From positions 744,001 through 808,000 of the forward strand of contig NZ_JAQPCN010000001.1 of NCBI RefSeq assembly GCF_028464225.1: DNA of 64,000 bases. The letters are read 5' to 3'. Below, piece after piece: positions 43,237 to 52,862 of this stretch. Source of the DNA: Zeaxanthinibacter sp. PT1. Lineage in GTDB: Bacteria > Bacteroidota > Bacteroidia > Flavobacteriales > Flavobacteriaceae. The stretch's first letter is position 1. Each line of letters starts with the position of its first letter. A program made the translations under genes and the position numbers. The notes under the pieces are model-generated. The model saw nothing but the letters and a program-made list of their open reading frames with translations, had not been told where the DNA came from and made no database searches.

Positions 43237-44604
43237 TTATACACCTCTTGAAAATATTACCGTGGTAACCGTTTTAAAAATGATCCTGAGATCCAAGGTG
43301 ATAGACCTGTTTTTAATGTAGTAAAGATCGTACTCCAATTTCCTTACTGAATCTTCCAGGTTTTCTCCGTATTTGTACTTTACCTGTGCCCAACCTGTTA
43401 TTCCCCGTCTAATTAGGTGCCTGGCGTTATAGAAGGGTATTATACTGTTCAACTGAGTAACGAACACCTTCCGTTCCGGCCTGGGTCCTATAAATTGCAT
43501 ATCCCCCTTTATAACAGAAATGATTTGCGGCAATTCATCTATTCTGAAAGCCCTTAGCATTTTTCCTACCGGGGTAATCCGGTGATCATTCACGGTAGCC
43601 ATTTTTGCACCGGCTTGTTCAGCATCCACCACCATTGACCTGAATTTATATATTTTAAATTCATTACCATAACGCCCTACTCTTTTCTGGGTATAAAAAA
43701 GCGGGCCGCGGTTAAAGAAAATGTTCAGTACATATACAAAAGGCACACAGATTACAAAGATTATCCCGACAAAGAGGGATAAGAAGAAATTTACGGAAAA
43801 ACTGAACACTTTCTGTAAGTATCGGATCTTCTTATTCCTCAGTTGGAGAATTTCATAAAAGCTGTCATTGTGAGACCGAATAGGAAGGGCTTCATAAGTG
43901 TTCTCATAAAAGGAAGTAAACGAGAGCACTTCTTTTCCTTTAATAATAGACCTCAGTAATATCCGTTCAAGGTCAGGAGGAAGGCTGCTGTAACTCTTGG
44001 TATTGATGATCCAGGCATCTATTTTTTCTGTAGCTGCTAGAAAGGTGTTTTTATTCTTCAGTGTATGTTGATCCGTGGAAAAGGTCAGTTTCACATTGTA
44101 AAAAGTTTCCATCTCTTTTCCATTGATCGTTGCTATATCCTCTTTCAGGTTTTTCTCTGTCTGATCGTCGTAGATATACAAAACATTCTTGGTAACCGGG
44201 ATGAGCCTGAACACATTTCCGAAAAAAAAGCGCCATAAACCGATTTCTATCGGGGTGAGTATAAGAAAGATGAGCAATGGAATTCTCCAGAAGCTCGCGT
44301 CAAAGAGCAGTACTGCTCCTACAAACATGACAAAGACATAGATTGCTGTAATGTATAATGACTGCGAGAGGATGTGCCTTCGTTTGGCAACCTTCTCCAG
44401 ATTATAAAAATCCAGGATATAAGCAAATGTGAAATAAACGAGAATACCGAAAGAAAAAGTAAAAACCTTTAAATTAAAAGAGATGAACTCCTTATCAATC
44501 GCGTGGTTGACCAGCACATTAAGCGAGGCGAGTACAATCAAAAAGTCTCCTATGAGGAGCATTGATTTTCTTTCGATTGAATTCAGGATTGCCGGCCTTG
44601 CCAT
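43237..44604 (-). CDS. Polyprenyl-phosphate sugar phosphotransferase (initiating enzyme)
   Basis: 455 residues. N-terminal four or five membrane helices and a CoA-binding-like middle, then the bacterial sugar transferase domain: KRVGRYGNEFKIYKFRSM, DELPQIISVIKGDMQFIGPR and the YYIKNRSITLDL end. It transfers a sugar phosphate from a UDP-sugar to undecaprenyl phosphate and so starts the repeat unit. It is the last gene of the long minus-strand run. Confidence 0.92.
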   Translation of the reverse strand: MARPAILNSIERKSMLLIGDFLIVLASLNVLVNHAIDKEFISFNLKVFTFSFGILVYFTFAYILDFYNLEKVAKRRHILSQSLYITAIYVFVMFVGAVLLFDASFWRIPLLIFLILTPIEIGLWRFFFGNVFRLIPVTKNVLYIYDDQTEKNLKEDIATINGKEMETFYNVKLTFSTDQHTLKNKNTFLAATEKIDAWIINTKSYSSLPPDLERILLRSIIKGKEVLSFTSFYENTYEALPIRSHNDSFYEILQLRNKKIRYLQKVFSFSVNFFLSLFVGIIFVICVPFVYVLNIFFNRGPLFYTQKRVGRYGNEFKIYKFRSMVVDAEQAGAKMATVNDHRITPVGKMLRAFRIDELPQIISVIKGDMQFIGPRPERKVFVTQLNSIIPFYNARHLIRRGITGWAQVKYKYGENLEDSVRKLEYDLYYIKNRSITLDLRIIFKTVTTVIFSRGV

Positions 44605-44613
44605 GCTTATAAA

Positions 44614-45387
44614 TTATTTGAAATAGGTTCTTAATTTGAGAAAAACAGCCGAGCAAAGATAGAACACTGATCGGAGAATAGAGAGACCTTCTACTTCCCG
44701 GTAGATCCTCCATTCGTATTTTAAGAGATCCAGCTTATTAGAAGAAATAGAATTTGATGCATCCCTATAAGAGGCCATCACCTCCTGAAGCCCATATCCA
44801 TCGGACTTTTTAAGCAACTTCAGCCACAACGCAAAATCCTGTCTTTTCCTGATTTCAGGCATGTATTCTTTGCCGTAATACCGAATATCGTACATGGCCG
44901 TAAGACAGCCGATGGGATTTTTATAAAGTGCCGATTTATACGTTACTTTTTCCTTGGCCTTAAACACCTTCTGAAGCTTTTCTCCACTTTCATTCATGGT
45001 GTCGTATGAGGTAAAAGTAAAAGGGTAATTATTGAAAATCATGAAGGCCAGCTGTTTCTCTATTTTCTCCGGGTACCAGGTATCATCACTATCCAGGAAG
45101 GCAATAAAATCTCCTGTAGCCGCCTCTATTGCCGTGTTCCTGGCCACTCCCGCCCCCATGTTGGTGCTAAGCCGAATGTAGCGAACCCTGTTATCCTTTT
45201 CCGCGTAAGACTTAATAATATCAGCACTCTGATCCTGCGAACAGTCGTCTACTAATAAATGCTCCCAATTGGAGTAGGTTTGGGCTTGGACAGATTGGAG
45301 ACAATTGGTAATATAAGCAGCTGCATTGTGTACCGGGGTCACTACAGATACCTTGAATTGATTATTATTTGCCCAATTTTCCTCCAT
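44614..45387 (-). CDS. Family 2 glycosyltransferase
   Basis: About 257 residues, GT-A fold: VSVVTPVHNAAAYITNCLQS at the start, VDDCSQDQSADI and the metal motif DSDDTW. Start ATG at 45387; a TTG at 45399 overlaps the upstream stop as TTGA and is the alternative. Single C-terminal hydrophobic stretch (LSILRSVFYLCSAVFLKL) may touch the membrane. Probably adds a sugar to the lipid-linked repeat unit. Confidence 0.88.
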   Translation of the reverse strand: MEENWANNNQFKVSVVTPVHNAAAYITNCLQSVQAQTYSNWEHLLVDDCSQDQSADIIKSYAEKDNRVRYIRLSTNMGAGVARNTAIEAATGDFIAFLDSDDTWYPEKIEKQLAFMIFNNYPFTFTSYDTMNESGEKLQKVFKAKEKVTYKSALYKNPIGCLTAMYDIRYYGKEYMPEIRKRQDFALWLKLLKKSDGYGLQEVMASYRDASNSISSNKLDLLKYEWRIYREVEGLSILRSVFYLCSAVFLKLRTYFK

Positions 45388-45395
45388 TCCTATCT

Positions 45396-47453
45396 TCAAA
45401 GTTTTACGTTGTCAACCTGAAAAGGCTCGCTCTTGCCACAGCCCCTGAATATTCCCATGACCATTTTCTCATAACTGCTTAGTGTCGGGTTAAAATCCTG
45501 GTATATAAAAACTTCATTCCCATATTGAAATGTGTTTTCTTTTGAAAAGGTGAAATCCCATCCATCAAAACCATGCTCAATGCGCTCCGGGGGTAATTGT
45601 TCCTTTTCCGACTCCAAGGGAAAAGCGTGAAAAAACATCCTGCACCCAAAAAGGTTTTCTACCTGCCCCCCTTTATACCGAAACCGAAGGTATATCCTTG
45701 CCTCGTTTTCAAATGGAGTGGTAATCACCTCGGTAAGGACCAAGTCCTCACGGATTAGCTTGGAACCTGAAAAGTGAATGGCTGAACTTTGATTATCATA
45801 AAGTTCCAAAAATGCTTTGTACTGTTTGTTTTCTTCCGGATTGTTATAGAATACGAAGTATTTACCAAATTGTTTATTCCTGTTAAAGGTCTTGGGCAGC
45901 CCATAGGTAGTCAACTGTTTATTATTTCCCATCTCGGTAACTAAAATAACATCATCGGATCTCAAGGTATCGTAGACTTTGTTGAGTTCAGTTGTCAGGT
46001 TGAATCCATTGGTTTCTGGAAATGAAGGCAATTGTAACATCTTACTGTAGCCTAATTCTTCTTTGTCCGCCTCAACATCAATTAGTACTAGTCTCTGCCT
46101 GTCAGACTGCTTAACACTCCTAACAGCTTCCATTATATTTTCTTTAGAACTCGGAAATATTTTAGTGAACATATTGTTGGAAAACAGGAATATTGGCAAG
46201 AGCAATACCAAAAAAAATATGCCAATTACCCATTTACCACCATTATTTTCCCGGTACCAGTTGGTTTGACGAATATGGTTGCGAATGATATCAATAAACA
46301 CCCCGGTAAGCATAACTAAAAATGGAAGAAATGGAAGTATATTCCGGTCTATATACACCCGTTGTTTAACTATGGCCCATACGGTAAGCAGGAATACCAA
46401 TAGTAATGCTCCCCAGGTAAATCGCTCCTTCTTATCTGCCCACTTTAAACCGAAAAAACAAATCGCCGGGAACAGGAATAGTAGCCCCCCTAGTGAGGGT
46501 ATAAGCTCTCGGTATACACCCCTCAGGTTATAAAGCTTATAATTCTCTACTATAACACCCTTATTCCCAGTGGCATATTGCCAAAAATTAGAGAAATAGT
46601 CGTGGATGATTTTGCCAAATACTTCTTTCCCGGCAAATAGATCCCAGTTTATCAACCCGAAAAACAACAGGGATGTCAATAGTAGAGTAATCAAACTTTT
46701 AAGACGTTTCTCCAGCCCTTTAAACTGCAGAACCATTTGAATGGTTATTAAGAGGAGAATGAATAGGCATGAAAATTTTAGTGAAATTGTCAAAGCAAAT
46801 AATAGTCCCCCCAGGCTGATAATGAACCAGCTGGGCCTGGGGTTTTCCCTGATGTATAGGTAATACCACAGCAACAGGTTTATCATGGAGAGCAATAATG
46901 GTTCTATATAGAACACGGAGCGTTGTTCCAGGAATAGAGTATTGATCCCCACCAGGGTAACCACCATGAACATAGCGGTAGTGTACTTTTTCCGCCATAA
47001 ATAAATCACTAGTGGGATAAAGGTGATAAACATGAAGATCACCGCCTGCATTTTGAGGTAGTGGTGAAAATAACGCAGGTTAGGATCCTGCATATTGGCA
47101 GCAAGTTGACTACTACGTGTTTGGTAATTTTCAACCAAGTAATTGTAACCGGGATAGTCCCAGCTTTCCACATAAATATTACCTCCCATATGCCCGATCA
47201 TACCCACCAAAGCACCTGGATAGAACAGGTAGGTAAATAATCGAGGGCCATTTAAAGCCCTGTATACCGTATTTTCGGGAGTATATTTTGGGTGAACCGT
47301 AGAGATCGTGAAATACTCGTCTACCGTGAAATTATCAATATGGTTCTTGTTATAGTTCAGCTGAAATAGAACTGTCGTCAGAAATAGTAATCCCAGGGCA
47401 AGAATCAGGGTGAATTTCTTGCTTATAAAATTTAAAAATGGTCGATCTGTCAT
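45396..47453 (-). CDS. Large GT-C type membrane glycosyltransferase
   Basis: 685 residues. About eleven or twelve membrane helices in the first 430 residues, with the first periplasmic loop holding an acidic motif (NFTVDEYFTIS) as in the ArnT/PMT superfamily. A soluble periplasmic domain of about 250 residues follows (beta-rich; DGWDFTFSKENTF). Such enzymes use polyprenyl-phosphate sugars as donors on the periplasmic side. The gene lies 4 nt after the kinase fusion. Donor and acceptor unknown. Confidence 0.75.
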   Translation of the reverse strand: MTDRPFLNFISKKFTLILALGLLFLTTVLFQLNYNKNHIDNFTVDEYFTISTVHPKYTPENTVYRALNGPRLFTYLFYPGALVGMIGHMGGNIYVESWDYPGYNYLVENYQTRSSQLAANMQDPNLRYFHHYLKMQAVIFMFITFIPLVIYLWRKKYTTAMFMVVTLVGINTLFLEQRSVFYIEPLLLSMINLLLWYYLYIRENPRPSWFIISLGGLLFALTISLKFSCLFILLLITIQMVLQFKGLEKRLKSLITLLLTSLLFFGLINWDLFAGKEVFGKIIHDYFSNFWQYATGNKGVIVENYKLYNLRGVYRELIPSLGGLLFLFPAICFFGLKWADKKERFTWGALLLVFLLTVWAIVKQRVYIDRNILPFLPFLVMLTGVFIDIIRNHIRQTNWYRENNGGKWVIGIFFLVLLLPIFLFSNNMFTKIFPSSKENIMEAVRSVKQSDRQRLVLIDVEADKEELGYSKMLQLPSFPETNGFNLTTELNKVYDTLRSDDVILVTEMGNNKQLTTYGLPKTFNRNKQFGKYFVFYNNPEENKQYKAFLELYDNQSSAIHFSGSKLIREDLVLTEVITTPFENEARIYLRFRYKGGQVENLFGCRMFFHAFPLESEKEQLPPERIEHGFDGWDFTFSKENTFQYGNEVFIYQDFNPTLSSYEKMVMGIFRGCGKSEPFQVDNVKL

Positions 47454-47457
47454 AAAT

Positions 47458-49554
47458 TCAAGGATTATCGGCTTTGGCTAGGATACAATAGATAAAGAAT
47501 AACTGTAAGAAGCCGTTGAGATCTTCCTTTATAATTTCTTTATCAAATAACTCATTCATATCATCGACAAACAACAACATCAGCCTTTCCACTTGTTCCT
47601 TACTCATCCTGCCCCGTACATTAAGCGTCTGGCAATCCGTCTCGTACTCATGCTCTAGAATAAGGGTTGATTGTAAACCTATGGCTTCGACCAAATAGTT
47701 GATATCTATATTCGTGTCTAATTCTATTTTAAGCCCGAGTTCCGGAACTTCTTCTGCCTCCAGTGGCGGCACCTCGGCTAAGGGGTAAAAGCGTAGTCTT
47801 ATATCTGAAAACGATGCTTGGGACCGGATATATTTCTCGGAATCCTCTTCCCGCATTCTCAGCTGCTCTATTACTTTCTCCTTGGTGTATCCCCTCTTTG
47901 CAATATCCCGTTTAAGTTTCCAGTATAACCTCAAATCTTCCTCGGGCTCCACAAAGACTTTGAGATCAAAAAGATTTCTCTTGGCGGCGATGTAGAATGG
48001 ATGCAGACCTTCAAAAATAACGAGCTTCTGGGGGTGTATCTTGAAGGGTTCGGTAAACTTTCCCGTTCCGTGATCATAGAGCCTTCTTCTTATTGACTTC
48101 CCGGTTCTTAACAACTTTAGTTGCTTAATATCTTCGTGTAGATGATTCGCTTTCGGGGATAAATGCGTCAAATCATTCCACCGGTCATGACCTCGTTCCC
48201 AACGATGCATATCATCTCCCCTTATTATAGTAACCTGTGATTTGCCGAAAAGTGCTGTTAGCAATTCTGTCAGGGTAGACTTCCCTACACCCGAGTCTCC
48301 CCCTATCCCTACCAGGAAGGGCTTGGTGCGTAATTTCTTATTGATGTTTTTACCGATACCCGCCTTTAATATCCATATCACATTAAGAACCAGAACGGTC
48401 TGTAATAAGGTGAAAGATAAATTTACCAATAGAGCCGGTTCAACAATTCCCCATTTCATTAGCTCCTCATAAATGGAAAATCCACGTTCGGTCCAAAGAA
48501 ATACATAGCCATAGTCTGATGTTGGCAGCAAGCCAAAAAATAACAGGAAAGCAAATTGTAAGGCCAGGACCGGGATATAGGTGAGTTTCTGTTCCTTAAT
48601 GTTGAAATATATAAGAAATGGCAGGATCCAAAAATACCAGCCTGGTTGGGGAGGGATAAACAATAATAAAGTGGCAAAGGAGAATCCGATAAACATCACA
48701 AAAAGATCCTTACTGAATCTCCTGAACCTGCTTGCCACCGCAAGAATAATAAGGTATACGGCAGGGATGAGATAGAATTGCAACTGGCTCAGAGTGGTAA
48801 TGCCTGCACTCCACACCTTGGATTGTTCCTGGTTGTGATACACCATGAGCCTGTACGAATCGTTAGTGAGGAAGGGTAGGCTCGGAATAAGAAAAGTAAG
48901 TCCCATTATAGAGAGTGCTACCAGTATTCTCATCACCCTTCCCTTTGGCTCAGCCTTCCAAAGAAAGAGGAGTACAAAGGGAATCGTTAATACCAGGTTG
49001 GTTTTGGTGGCTAACCCCAGGCCTAGTACCGCAGCTGATAACCAGAAGCGGTTTTTGATCAGCAAATATGTCGCCGCGAACAGGAATGCGATAGGAATAA
49101 CATCAAACTGACCATGAATATATGAGATATAGATCAGGACAGGCGACCACCAATAATACCTTAGAAGTTTCTCGTTCTTCTGCCCGAGCCAGCGAGACAG
49201 GATCAGGAGCACCAAAGTATCCGCTAGGAGCAGCGGTATCCTGATAAAAAATGGAGAAAGTGCTGCAAGCCCACCTCCAAGTGCACTTAAAACGTACAGC
49301 ATGAGTGGAGGATATGGAAATGCATCGGTGATCCCTTGCTCAAAAAAATAGGTGTATGGATCCTGTAATCCTGAGGAAAGAAAATAAGTAACAAACGGAA
49401 TAAAGGCATTAGACATCAGCCTCCCCGCAAATAGGAAAGACAGCACAATTTTAAACAACAGTCCCCAGGCATAGAGGGGATGCTGAAGGATACTGAGCTT
49501 AAATTTTCCTTCTTTATCCCGAAAAATTCTGTCTAGCTTGCTATTTATTGCCAT
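47458..49554 (-). CDS. Fusion of a GT-C membrane domain and a phosphoribulokinase-like kinase
   Basis: 698 residues in two halves. Residues 1-400 are a membrane domain of about ten helices with the GT87/mannosyltransferase-like motif HGQFDVIPIAF and GLATKTNLVLTIPFVLLFL. Residues 410-640 are a P-loop kinase: GIGGDSGVGKST (417-427), DDMHRWERGHDRW, THLSPKANHLHED, IFEGLHPFY and RDIAKRGYTKEKVIEQ. These are the landmarks of the phosphoribulokinase/uridine kinase family. The last 60 residues are an extra helical tail. No frameshift joins the halves. I know of no described enzyme with this architecture. Confidence 0.85.
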   Translation of the reverse strand: MAINSKLDRIFRDKEGKFKLSILQHPLYAWGLLFKIVLSFLFAGRLMSNAFIPFVTYFLSSGLQDPYTYFFEQGITDAFPYPPLMLYVLSALGGGLAALSPFFIRIPLLLADTLVLLILSRWLGQKNEKLLRYYWWSPVLIYISYIHGQFDVIPIAFLFAATYLLIKNRFWLSAAVLGLGLATKTNLVLTIPFVLLFLWKAEPKGRVMRILVALSIMGLTFLIPSLPFLTNDSYRLMVYHNQEQSKVWSAGITTLSQLQFYLIPAVYLIILAVASRFRRFSKDLFVMFIGFSFATLLLFIPPQPGWYFWILPFLIYFNIKEQKLTYIPVLALQFAFLLFFGLLPTSDYGYVFLWTERGFSIYEELMKWGIVEPALLVNLSFTLLQTVLVLNVIWILKAGIGKNINKKLRTKPFLVGIGGDSGVGKSTLTELLTALFGKSQVTIIRGDDMHRWERGHDRWNDLTHLSPKANHLHEDIKQLKLLRTGKSIRRRLYDHGTGKFTEPFKIHPQKLVIFEGLHPFYIAAKRNLFDLKVFVEPEEDLRLYWKLKRDIAKRGYTKEKVIEQLRMREEDSEKYIRSQASFSDIRLRFYPLAEVPPLEAEEVPELGLKIELDTNIDINYLVEAIGLQSTLILEHEYETDCQTLNVRGRMSKEQVERLMLLFVDDMNELFDKEIIKEDLNGFLQLFFIYCILAKADNP

Positions 49555-50135
49555 CGCTTCACGTTATAGTGTTTGGTACAAATAGCGTCTAGGTGCAATT
49601 CTCTTTGTTCGAGCAAAGCCTTGTACTGTTCTATTTCTTCATCTCTACCTTGTAATTCAGGAGATACCAGGCAAAGTTTAAACCCTAAATCCTTAAGACG
49701 ATCATGCGTTTTCTTTTCAAGGGGTAGCTTGGTAAAACAATCGATCCAAACCCAATTCACCTTCCCTGCCATGCTTTCTATGGTATCCAGGCCTTCAAAC
49801 TCAGAATACCTCAGCGCGATCCTATCTTCCCCAAGGGAAACAAGGGAACGTATCATGGGAAATGAACTATCGAGAAAAAAATACCTGGAAATTCCATAAT
49901 TTGAAAGCAACTCAAGGATTTTGTGCTCTATCCGTTCACTTTTAATATTTAGTATCATAGTACCATGGTGGTACTCCTTTAAATAGGTTTCGAAATCCTC
50001 GCCTTTCAAAAATGGATCATGGGCTAAATGGATACTGCCATCTTCACTATCTCGCAGATCAATTTCAACCCCAAAATTCTCAGGGAGTTCTCGAAGTTCT
50101 TCAAGGGTATTCACCCGGTGAGCGATATACTCCAT
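49545..50135 (-). CDS. GDPD-like phosphodiesterase
   Basis: 196 residues, a short PI-PLC-like TIM barrel. The glycerophosphodiesterase catalytic set is present: His6-Arg7 (IAHRVNTLEEL), Glu24 and Asp26 (VEIDLRD), His39 (LAHDPF). It has no signal peptide, so it is cytoplasmic, and is shorter than usual GDPDs (about 240). It overlaps the kinase fusion by 10 nt. It may cleave or edit a phosphodiester intermediate of the pathway; inference only. Confidence 0.75.
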   Translation of the reverse strand: MEYIAHRVNTLEELRELPENFGVEIDLRDSEDGSIHLAHDPFLKGEDFETYLKEYHHGTMILNIKSERIEHKILELLSNYGISRYFFLDSSFPMIRSLVSLGEDRIALRYSEFEGLDTIESMAGKVNWVWIDCFTKLPLEKKTHDRLKDLGFKLCLVSPELQGRDEEIEQYKALLEQRELHLDAICTKHYNVKRWQ

Positions 50136-50140
50136 TCTTG

Positions 50141-50836
50141 CTATAGGGTTTTTTTAAGTTTTCGGCTGAACTCGATCGTCCTTTTAATGAATTTCTTTTT
50201 CGCGCTCAATCCAGTATTCCAGCTGGAGGAACCGTGAATACGTTCGGGAAAGACAACATCAAACCTGATAAGCTTAATCTTTTTTTTACGGGCCAGGTAT
50301 AAGGCATAAAGATCCAGTGAAAAGTCATGGGGGGGCTGCTCCCAGCTCTCATAAAAAGAGCGATGAAATATGTTCGGCTGGGCATTGATATCATACAATC
50401 TTTCACCCAGGTAAACCGTTTCAAAGAAACTCATCCCCGTAGTGAAAAACTGGTCAAAGATAGGTCTGCCCTTGCGCTTCCCTTTAACATAGATGTTTTC
50501 TTCCTCCTGTTCTTCGATAATATTAAGAGCCCGGATTACATCCCCGGGATCTGTTTGCATATCAGCGTGGGTCCAACCAATATAAGTGCCCTTTGCAGCC
50601 TCAAGACCGGAAAGTATCCCAAAGCCGTAGCCTTTATTTTGTGTAACGTGGACCATCCTGGCAAACGAAAAATTCGGTAATACGGTTTTAAGAACTGCTT
50701 CTGAATTATCTGTTGAACCATTATTCACCATTAGGACTTCTATGTCCTTCCTATCGATCACTTTTGAAAATGCATCCAGCAATAGTGGAATATTTGCACT
50801 TTCGTTATAGCAGGGTATTACTATAGATAATTTCAT
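50141..50836 (-). CDS. Dpm/GtrB-like family 2 glycosyltransferase
   Basis: 231 residues, GT-A: MKLSIVIPCYNESANIPLLL, VNNGSTDNS, GLEAAKGTYIGWTHADMQTD (metal site HADMQ in place of DaDlq). No C-terminal membrane helices, as in dolichol-phosphate mannose synthase. It would load a sugar or similar group on undecaprenyl phosphate. Its 4-nt overlap with gtrA supports a GtrA/GtrB pair. Confidence 0.85.
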   Translation of the reverse strand: MKLSIVIPCYNESANIPLLLDAFSKVIDRKDIEVLMVNNGSTDNSEAVLKTVLPNFSFARMVHVTQNKGYGFGILSGLEAAKGTYIGWTHADMQTDPGDVIRALNIIEEQEEENIYVKGKRKGRPIFDQFFTTGMSFFETVYLGERLYDINAQPNIFHRSFYESWEQPPHDFSLDLYALYLARKKKIKLIRFDVVFPERIHGSSSWNTGLSAKKKFIKRTIEFSRKLKKTL

Positions 50837-51222
50837 ATAACACTAGTTTTAAAGACCCAAAATTTCTGCCCGATGAAGTTGAGCACGGCACTCAGCCCGG
50901 TGGCGCAGAGAAAAGCAAAGATGATGCTTTCAAACCATATGAGGCATAAGTGATTGGTCCCGATATTCAACCCCAGGGTGATGCCGTAAAGTATAAGAAA
51001 CTTCATCAACTGCTTCCCTGAAAATTCTTTAGCCTCAAAGGTCCAATATTTATTCAGAACAAAAGCAACCATGGTTCCGGTTAAAAATGAAACTCCCTTG
51101 GCAATATTGGGTCCCAAATAGGGGTATAAGGCCAAGTAAACCAAATAATCAACCAGGACCGCTGTTACCCCTGAAACACCAAATTTCAAGAGTTGTTTCC
51201 GAGTTGTTGTACTTACCGCCAT
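50833..51222 (-). CDS. GtrA family membrane protein
   Basis: 129 residues with four membrane helices (about 12-31, 38-55, 77-95, 100-120) and the family start LLKFGVSGVTAVLVDYLVYL. GtrA proteins are thought to flip polyprenyl-phosphate sugars made by a GtrB-type transferase, here the next gene. Overlaps the nucleotidyltransferase gene by 10 nt. Confidence 0.9.
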   Translation of the reverse strand: MAVSTTTRKQLLKFGVSGVTAVLVDYLVYLALYPYLGPNIAKGVSFLTGTMVAFVLNKYWTFEAKEFSGKQLMKFLILYGITLGLNIGTNHLCLIWFESIIFAFLCATGLSAVLNFIGQKFWVFKTSVI

Positions 51223-52862
51223 GGCTGAGGGAATTGTGAGTAAGATTGATCCAGTGCTTTTTGGTCTTCTTCAGCAACCATAGGATCCTTCTGAAGCGTA
51301 TAAGGGTGCCATTTCACTTTGTGAAAGAAACTCTGCCAGTACTTATATGTCAAGTAATCATCCGGTGTTCCCCATCCCAGGTAGTGATCCACCTCAAACG
51401 CCTTAACCTTCAGACCCATTTCTACTAATTCACCAACACAACTATCCACGTAAAATTCGCCATTTATACGTTGATTCTTAGCTTTTAAATTTTTTAATGC
51501 TCCAGTGAAATACGCTGCTTTTCGAAAATAAAATGTTCCTACTATGGCGTGATCCCCTGAAGGGTTATCGCTTACAGGAACCTTTACGCTTACTCCTTGG
51601 ACCAAGCCAGAATCATCGGTTTTCACCCAGCCGTACATTTGTGGGTTCCTGGCACTGCTGGGATGTCCTCTGAAGGTCCATACTATAGCATCTACTTTTT
51701 CATCTTCCAATAGTTCCTGATAGCTTTCCTGGTTATATATAACACCGTTGTCGCAGGCACCGATCAACAGCGGGAGTTGATCATCTTGTTCTTGCAATCC
51801 CAGGGCGCAGGTACTCGCCTGCCCGTCCGTGACCTGGTTTAATGGCACTATCCGAGCCTCCGGGTAAAATTCCCGAAGACTGCGTTCCAGGGGGTATTGT
51901 TCTAAATGTTCCTCAAGGCAAACGAAGGTATTACGCCCGGAGGCCGGGAGATAATTTGCAGCCTGAACAATCATGGGTTTGCCTCCAACTTCGATCAGCG
52001 GTTTTGGATCAGCATACCCTGCCTGCGTAAAACGGCTACCTCTGCCCGCCAACGGAATAAGGTTAAGACAGCCATCATCAAGAGGTTCTTTTACCGCCTT
52101 CCAGTCTGCGATTGCCCTGAAATAGTCCGAGAATCCAAGATACTCCTCAACATCCTGCGGCGTACCCCATTGTAACATGTGCTGTACGTCATAAATAGAC
52201 ACTTTAAGCCCGTCCTGCACCAACAAATTATAAATCAGGCTCACATAGAATTCCCCTTTCAGGTCAATTCCCTTTTCTATAAGTTCGGAAAAGTATTTCT
52301 TCACATAGCTGCCTTTCCGGAAATAATAGGTCCCCATAGATGCATACTCCTGCATCCTATTATCGGTAAACGGCTCTTTTTCCTTAATCTCCAACATCCA
52401 CTGTTTATCATCCCGCATAAATGCATAATTGGTAGTTCCCAGCATATGGGGATGAAAACCTTTGTAAGCGGGAACTGCACCGTCGGCTTTGCGGTCGCGC
52501 GTGTGTTTTAAAAAATCACTATAATCCCAATAGCATGAAAAGTCGCAATAATTGACAATGACCTCTTCCTCATCTGCAAGGAGGTCTGCAACCTGTAAAA
52601 CAGCGTAGACCGGGCCTTTTTTATGGGGTGGAATTTCCCGGATTACCCCTCCTGGAGCTATCCTCATCAGTACCTCCCTCATGTTGGTCTCCTGCAGGTG
52701 CTTACTGTTGCAGATAAATATAAAGTCGGTTTCCCCGGGAAACATTTTAACCACATGCTCTATGATTGGCATCCCGTCTATTTCTATCAAGGGTTTCGGG
52801 GTGGTATAACCGGCTGCAACAAAACGATTGCCCATTCCGGACATGGGAATTACTATTTTCAT
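51213..52862 (-). CDS. Tandem double nucleotidyltransferase
   Basis: 549 residues composed of two homologous sugar-nucleotidyltransferase domains. Domain 1 (1-250): IPMSGMGNRFVAAGYTTPKP, Asp107 in NYCDF, WGTPQDVEEY near 232. Domain 2 (266-530): IPLAGRGSRFTQAGYADPKP, Asp371 in GACDNG, WGTPDDYLTY near its end. Both keep the Gly-rich loop, the PKPLIE lysine and a metal Asp, so both could be active. These enzymes activate sugar phosphates as NDP-sugars. A 4-nt overlap joins it to the membrane protein gene upstream. Confidence 0.85.
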   Translation of the reverse strand: MKIVIPMSGMGNRFVAAGYTTPKPLIEIDGMPIIEHVVKMFPGETDFIFICNSKHLQETNMREVLMRIAPGGVIREIPPHKKGPVYAVLQVADLLADEEEVIVNYCDFSCYWDYSDFLKHTRDRKADGAVPAYKGFHPHMLGTTNYAFMRDDKQWMLEIKEKEPFTDNRMQEYASMGTYYFRKGSYVKKYFSELIEKGIDLKGEFYVSLIYNLLVQDGLKVSIYDVQHMLQWGTPQDVEEYLGFSDYFRAIADWKAVKEPLDDGCLNLIPLAGRGSRFTQAGYADPKPLIEVGGKPMIVQAANYLPASGRNTFVCLEEHLEQYPLERSLREFYPEARIVPLNQVTDGQASTCALGLQEQDDQLPLLIGACDNGVIYNQESYQELLEDEKVDAIVWTFRGHPSSARNPQMYGWVKTDDSGLVQGVSVKVPVSDNPSGDHAIVGTFYFRKAAYFTGALKNLKAKNQRINGEFYVDSCVGELVEMGLKVKAFEVDHYLGWGTPDDYLTYKYWQSFFHKVKWHPYTLQKDPMVAEEDQKALDQSYSQFPQPWR

